64,000 bases of DNA from contig NC_088868.1 of assembly GCF_032884065.1 (NCBI RefSeq), positions 7,946,963 through 8,010,962 on the forward strand. Direction: 5' to 3'. The notes below the pieces were generated by a model. The model saw only the letters and a program-made list of their open reading frames with translations. It searched no databases and was not told the origin of the DNA. Both the position numbers and the translations under genes were made by a program. Below, piece by piece: positions 60,063 through 64,000 of this stretch. The stretch is from Artemia franciscana. Lineage: Eukaryota; Arthropoda; Branchiopoda; Anostraca; Artemiidae. Each line of letters opens with the position of its first letter. The first letter of the stretch is position 1.

Positions 60063-61790
60063 ACAAGAGCTAATAGCTCATATGGCACTTGTGAGGAGGC
60101 AAGAAGAGCTATGAGCCAAGAGATTATATGGTAAGAGCTCTAGCAAAATTCTATAAATCCATATATTGATTTAAAAGGAAAATAAGAGGCTTAATGCCGG
60201 TAGAATTTAAAATAAGAGCTATGAGTCATGATGTCCTTCTAAAAATCAAAATTCATTAAGATCCGATCACCCACTCGTATGTTATAAATACCTAATTTTT
60301 TCGAATTTTTCCTCTCCCTTTAACCCCCCATTTGGTCGAATCTGGGAAAAAGACTTTATCAAGTCAATTTGTGCAGCTCCCTGACACGCCTACCAATTTT
60401 CATCGTCCTTGCACGTCCATAAGCACCAAACTCGCCAAATCACTGGACCCCTCCCCCCAACTCCCCCAAAGAGAGCGAATCCAGTACGGTTCCGTCAATC
60501 ACGTATCAAGGGCATTTACTTATTCTATCCACCAAGCTTCATCCCGATTCGTCTACTCCAAGTGTTTTCCAGTATTTCCCCCTCCAACTCCCCCCAATGT
60601 CAAAAGATCTGGTCGGGATTTGAAATAAGAGCTCTGAGACATGAATTCCTTCTAAATATCATATTTCATTAACATCCTATCATCTATTCGTAAAATAAAA
60701 ATATTCCAATTTTCACGTTTTCCAAGAATTCCGGTTTCCCCCTCCAACTCCCCCCAATGTCACAGGATCTGGTCGGAATTTAAAATTAGAGCTTTAAAGC
60801 GCAAGACCTTTCGAAATATCAAATTTCATTAAGATCTGGTCAGACTTTCGTAAGTTACAAATACCTCAATTTTCAAAATTATCCACCCCCCAACTCCACC
60901 AAAGAGAGTAGATCCGGTCCTATTATGTCAATCACGTGTCTTAAGACAGGTTTTTATTCTTCTATCCAGTTTCATCTTGATCTAACCGCCTTAAGTATTT
61001 TCTAAGATTTCCGGTTCCCCTCAACTGCCCCCTCCCCCAATTACGCTGGATCCGGTTCAGATTTAAAATAAGAGATCTGGGTCACGAGGTCCTTCTAAAT
61101 ATCAAATTTCTTTGAGATCCGATCACCCGTTCGTAAGTTAAAAATACCTCATTTTTTCTAATTTTTCAGAATTAACCCCCCCCCCCCCAACAACCCCAAA
61201 GAGAGCGGATCCGTTCCGGTTATGTCAATCATTTATCTAGGACTTGTGCTTATTTTTCCCATCCCAGCTCCCCCCCCAATGTCACCAGATCCGGTCAGGA
61301 TTTAAAATAAGAGCTCTGAGACACTCAGAGCTTTGATTTATCCTTCTAAATATCAAATTTCATTGAGATTCGATCACCCGTTTGCAAGTTAAAAACACCT
61401 CATTTTTTCTAATTTTTCAGAATTAACAACCCCCCCCCAACTACCCCAAAGAGAACAGATCCGTTCCGGTTATGTCAATCATGTATCTAGGACTTGTGCT
61501 TATTTTTCCCACCAATTTTCATCCCAATCCCTCCACTCTAAGTGTTTTCCAAGATTTTTGGTTTTCCCCTCCCGACTCTATTTTTTCCGAATTAACGAGC
61601 CCCCCACTCCCCTCCAGATGGTCAAATCGGGAAAACGACTATTTCTAATTTAATCTGGTCCGGTCCTTGATACGCATACCAAATTTCATCGTCCTAGCTT
61701 ACCTGGAAGTGCCTAAAGTAGCAAAACCGGTACCTACAGACCGACAAAATTCGCGGTTGCTATATTTCACTTGGTGAATACCAAGTGCCA
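60063..61790 (+). repeat. Second 'Q' repeat cluster
   Basis: Forward copies in the order seen at 19461-21430: a TAGCTCATATGGCACTTGTG start (60074), CATTAAGATCCGATCACCC (60252), AGACTTTATCAAGTCAATTTG (60351), CAATCACGTATCAAGG (60496), CTCCCCCCAATGTC (60590). Then three shortened units begin near 60860, 61180 and 61430, each with CGGTTATGTCAATCA. It ends at CTGACAG-like CAGACCGACAAAATTCGCGG (61737). Frames at 60332-60672 are repeat by-products. Confidence 0.85.
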
Positions 61791-62779
61791 TAAAAAGAGT
61801 ATTTTGTATGGAAGTCTCTAATATTTCTTAAGATTACAGGAGCCTAGAACCCATTCTCCAGGGAGCCCCTTGTGTGCACGTATGTTTGAGGTAGTAATGT
61901 TTGACCGTTTCTAATCAAGGAACAAATATATGCAGGAATCATCTTTTTTTTGGGGGGGGGAAGGGGGAAGGTTAGTCTAAAAACTAATATACTTCATATA
62001 AGCCAGAAGCAACACATGATTTTTCATCCAATTTACAAAGGTGGAAAAAATCAGAAAAAAAAACAAAAAAAAACATATGGATAATTATATACATTTACTA
62101 AATAAAACATATATAAAATTTATATTTAATACGTATTTTAAATTAAAAAATGTTTACATATATAAAAAAAAATAATTTATGCATATCATGACAGAACTAA
62201 AGAGTGATTGAAAGCAGTCAAATTAAAATACGTCCGCCAGGGGGTGTTATTGTTTGGATATAAAGAGGAACAACGAGACCCGACGCATGGCCATGCAATA
62301 TACCTCATTCGTTTTTGAAGCGCCAACGACGGAGAGAAAAAGAACAACTCGTGGCAGTCATCTTGTTGGTCAAAATTGTTCATCTCTAATAGGAAGAAAT
62401 AATAAAATACAAACAAATTCCGTCTCCCACCATATCTCCAGTGCAGTTAGAACACAAAATTTTAATCTGGCCAACAGAGAGGGAGTACTAGAAGGGCACT
62501 AACTACAAAACAGTCCAACTATTGTCACCTTTGTAGCAGAATCTAGCCTAGTTATTTTTCGTAATGGTTCAGAATATTAATTTGTTAGGGTCAAATTTTC
62601 CCTAAAAACTGGAAGGTCAAACCAGTTTCTTGGGTCATAAACATCTAGACATTGTCGCAGAGAATCTGGCAGATCTTTCGGTTTTTTCTTTTTAGAAATT
62701 CGTTGCCTTTTTTGGCATCTAAAGAAATACTTTTTCCAAGATTTCAATTAGGCTATTCTTCCAACAGTATGTTTGAAAA
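61791..62779. other. Unassigned sequence
   Basis: 61791-62190 is AT-rich. 62215-62520 is comparatively GC-rich with CpG (CGTCCGCCAGGGGGTGTTAT, CGAGACCCGACGCATGG) and could hold a promoter or 5' UTR of the minus-strand zinc-finger gene, but no TATA box or initiator is certain. The frames at 62186-62502 overlap on both strands and match nothing known. Confidence 0.35.
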
Positions 62780-64000
62780 TCCTATCATAGGCAACGTAAT
62801 TGCGCTGCCTAAGTAAAGAGCGATGTGGGCACAACGTGTTATTTTTTTCACCAAGGCACTTCGTATAAAACGAGTTGTCTTAGAAACTGTAGAAGGAGCT
62901 TATGCGATTGGATTCTGAAAGGTCTGCAACGAGTACTACCAGGGCTGGGGGTATTGAAGTGAAACTTTCAGAAAATGTTGAGGGGAAGGTTGAGCTAAAT
63001 CAAAACATACTATCTGCATACAGATTGTATGCACAAAAACGATCTGTTTATCGTTTTTGTTTATTTACAATACTCTGTACTTTGTGATTTTTTTATACTT
63101 TTACGGGTAACAAAGTTCATTCATTCGTTCATTGTCATAAGGGTGTATCAATAATATTTAGGGAACGGCTTACAATATCATGCTGAAACTTCCAGGGATC
63201 ATGAAGAGGATGTTCAGCCTGCTAAAAGGCAACACATATTACTACTGATATTAATACTGCTTCTACTACCGTTACTACAACACCAGCACAAGGATACTAC
63301 TGCACCTACTATTACCGCCACTAGTATGATACTAGTACTATTAAGACTAAGGGTAAAAGGTGAAATATTTGAGAGAATACAGAGGGAAAATTTGAACTAA
63401 ATCTCAACACACTATGGACCTGCAGATACTCAGAAACAGCATATCTCTGGAATGGATTAAGGTATTAAGTTGGAACTTTCAGGGAATGCTTAAAGGGGAA
63501 GATCAATTGACCAAAGGGTAACCTTCGCACAACACTACTACTATTACTGCTACAACTACTACTACCACTACAACCACTGCTTTTGTAGCGAGTACTACCA
63601 AGGCTGTGGATATTGAAGTGGAAATTTGAGGAAATGTTCAGGGGAAAGTTGAAATAAATTAAAACATACTATGTGCATAGACATTGTCAAAACAGTGCAT
63701 CAGCAATATCTTTGGTATGGCTTGCCGTATCAAGCAGAAACTTCCAAGGCATCATGAGGGGGATCCTCAAGTGGCCAAAAGGTAACATGATCATATTACT
63801 ACTGCTATTAATACTGCTCCTAATACTGTTACTGCTACTACTTATACAACACTACAACTGCTACTACTGTTACTACAGCTAATAATACAACGCTAGTACT
63901 GCCACAACTACTATGATACTAGTGTGGAGGGTATGAATGTGGAAATTTGAGAAAATATAAAGGAGAAATTTGAACAAAATCAAAACACACTATGTGCATG
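62780..64000 (-). repeat. ACT-triplet tandem repeat family, right-end copies
   Basis: Same family as 11101-12450. The phrase CAAAACATACTATCTGCATA-like recurs at about 63001, 63404, 63661 and 63981, and blocks of (ACT)n triplets lie at 63240-63310, 63530-63590 and 63790-63915. It runs off the window edge. Frames at 62902-63087 and 63673-63882 are by-products. Confidence 0.8.

Noticed and set aside
62186-62502. Overlapping frames of 76 (minus) and 82 (plus) aa in a GC-richer patch
   Set aside because: They lie on both strands of the same DNA with no homology. The patch may be a promoter region but evidence is too thin to call it.

Overview
This is nuclear DNA of an arthropod, most likely a branchiopod crustacean of the brine shrimp (Artemia) type. 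The window has spliced genes with long introns, non-LTR retrotransposons, cut-and-paste transposons, a tRNA-derived SINE, microsatellites and satellite arrays, and no bacterial gene organisation. The Artemia guess is from memory: foldback repeats with a terminal module containing GTAAGGAGCGACATTAAAAC, and the gently biased dispersed repeats, look like those of Artemia franciscana. No database search was possible.

Genes. Two host loci can be supported. The first is a complete three-exon gene for mitochondrial ribosomal protein uS17m (mRpS17) on the minus strand (exon 1 36989-37117, exon 2 27000-27193, exon 3 22668-22842). It encodes 165 residues with intact splice sites but is spread over 14.4 kb, because its introns (9.8 and 4.2 kb) are full of transposon debris. 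The second is the last exon of a six-finger C2H2 zinc-finger gene (57038-57798, minus), with a phase-matched candidate upstream exon at 59515-59685.

Layout. 1-4.1 kb: RTE LINE fragment, a near-perfect 115-bp-arm hairpin, a dispersed repeat ('D') and a 5'-truncated LINE with an intact reverse-transcriptase frame. 4.85-6.6 kb: degenerate tandem repeat rich in AGT triplets, found inverted at 11.1-12.4 kb and 62.8-64 kb. 8.5-9.9 kb: two foldback MITEs with ~150-bp inverted termini (third copy at 36.2-36.8 kb). 13.2-14.7 kb: decayed RTE-type LINE. 15.7-22.45 kb: a minisatellite and a large cluster of one GC-richer repeat ('Q') in alternating orientation, with a (TA)n tract. 22.6-37.1 kb: mRpS17; its introns hold a Tigger/pogo pseudogene, LINE fragments of two families, a (TA)n tract and a MITE. 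38.1-39.7 kb: inverted D copy and foldback modules. 40.5-41.1 kb: a second pogo-like transposase, different in lineage from the Tigger. 41.1-56.7 kb: three tandem copies of a segment up to 6.1 kb long, each with a unique part and a satellite array of 122-192-bp units. 57-60 kb: zinc-finger gene with a tRNA-derived SINE in its intron. 60.1-61.8 kb: second Q cluster. 62-64 kb: AGT/ACT triplet tandem repeat.

The genes do not form a pathway: the window is two unrelated host genes in repeat-rich DNA. The most unusual features are the very recent 6.1-kb higher-order duplication, the hairpin inside its satellite with one compensatory double change, and the head-to-head Q cluster.
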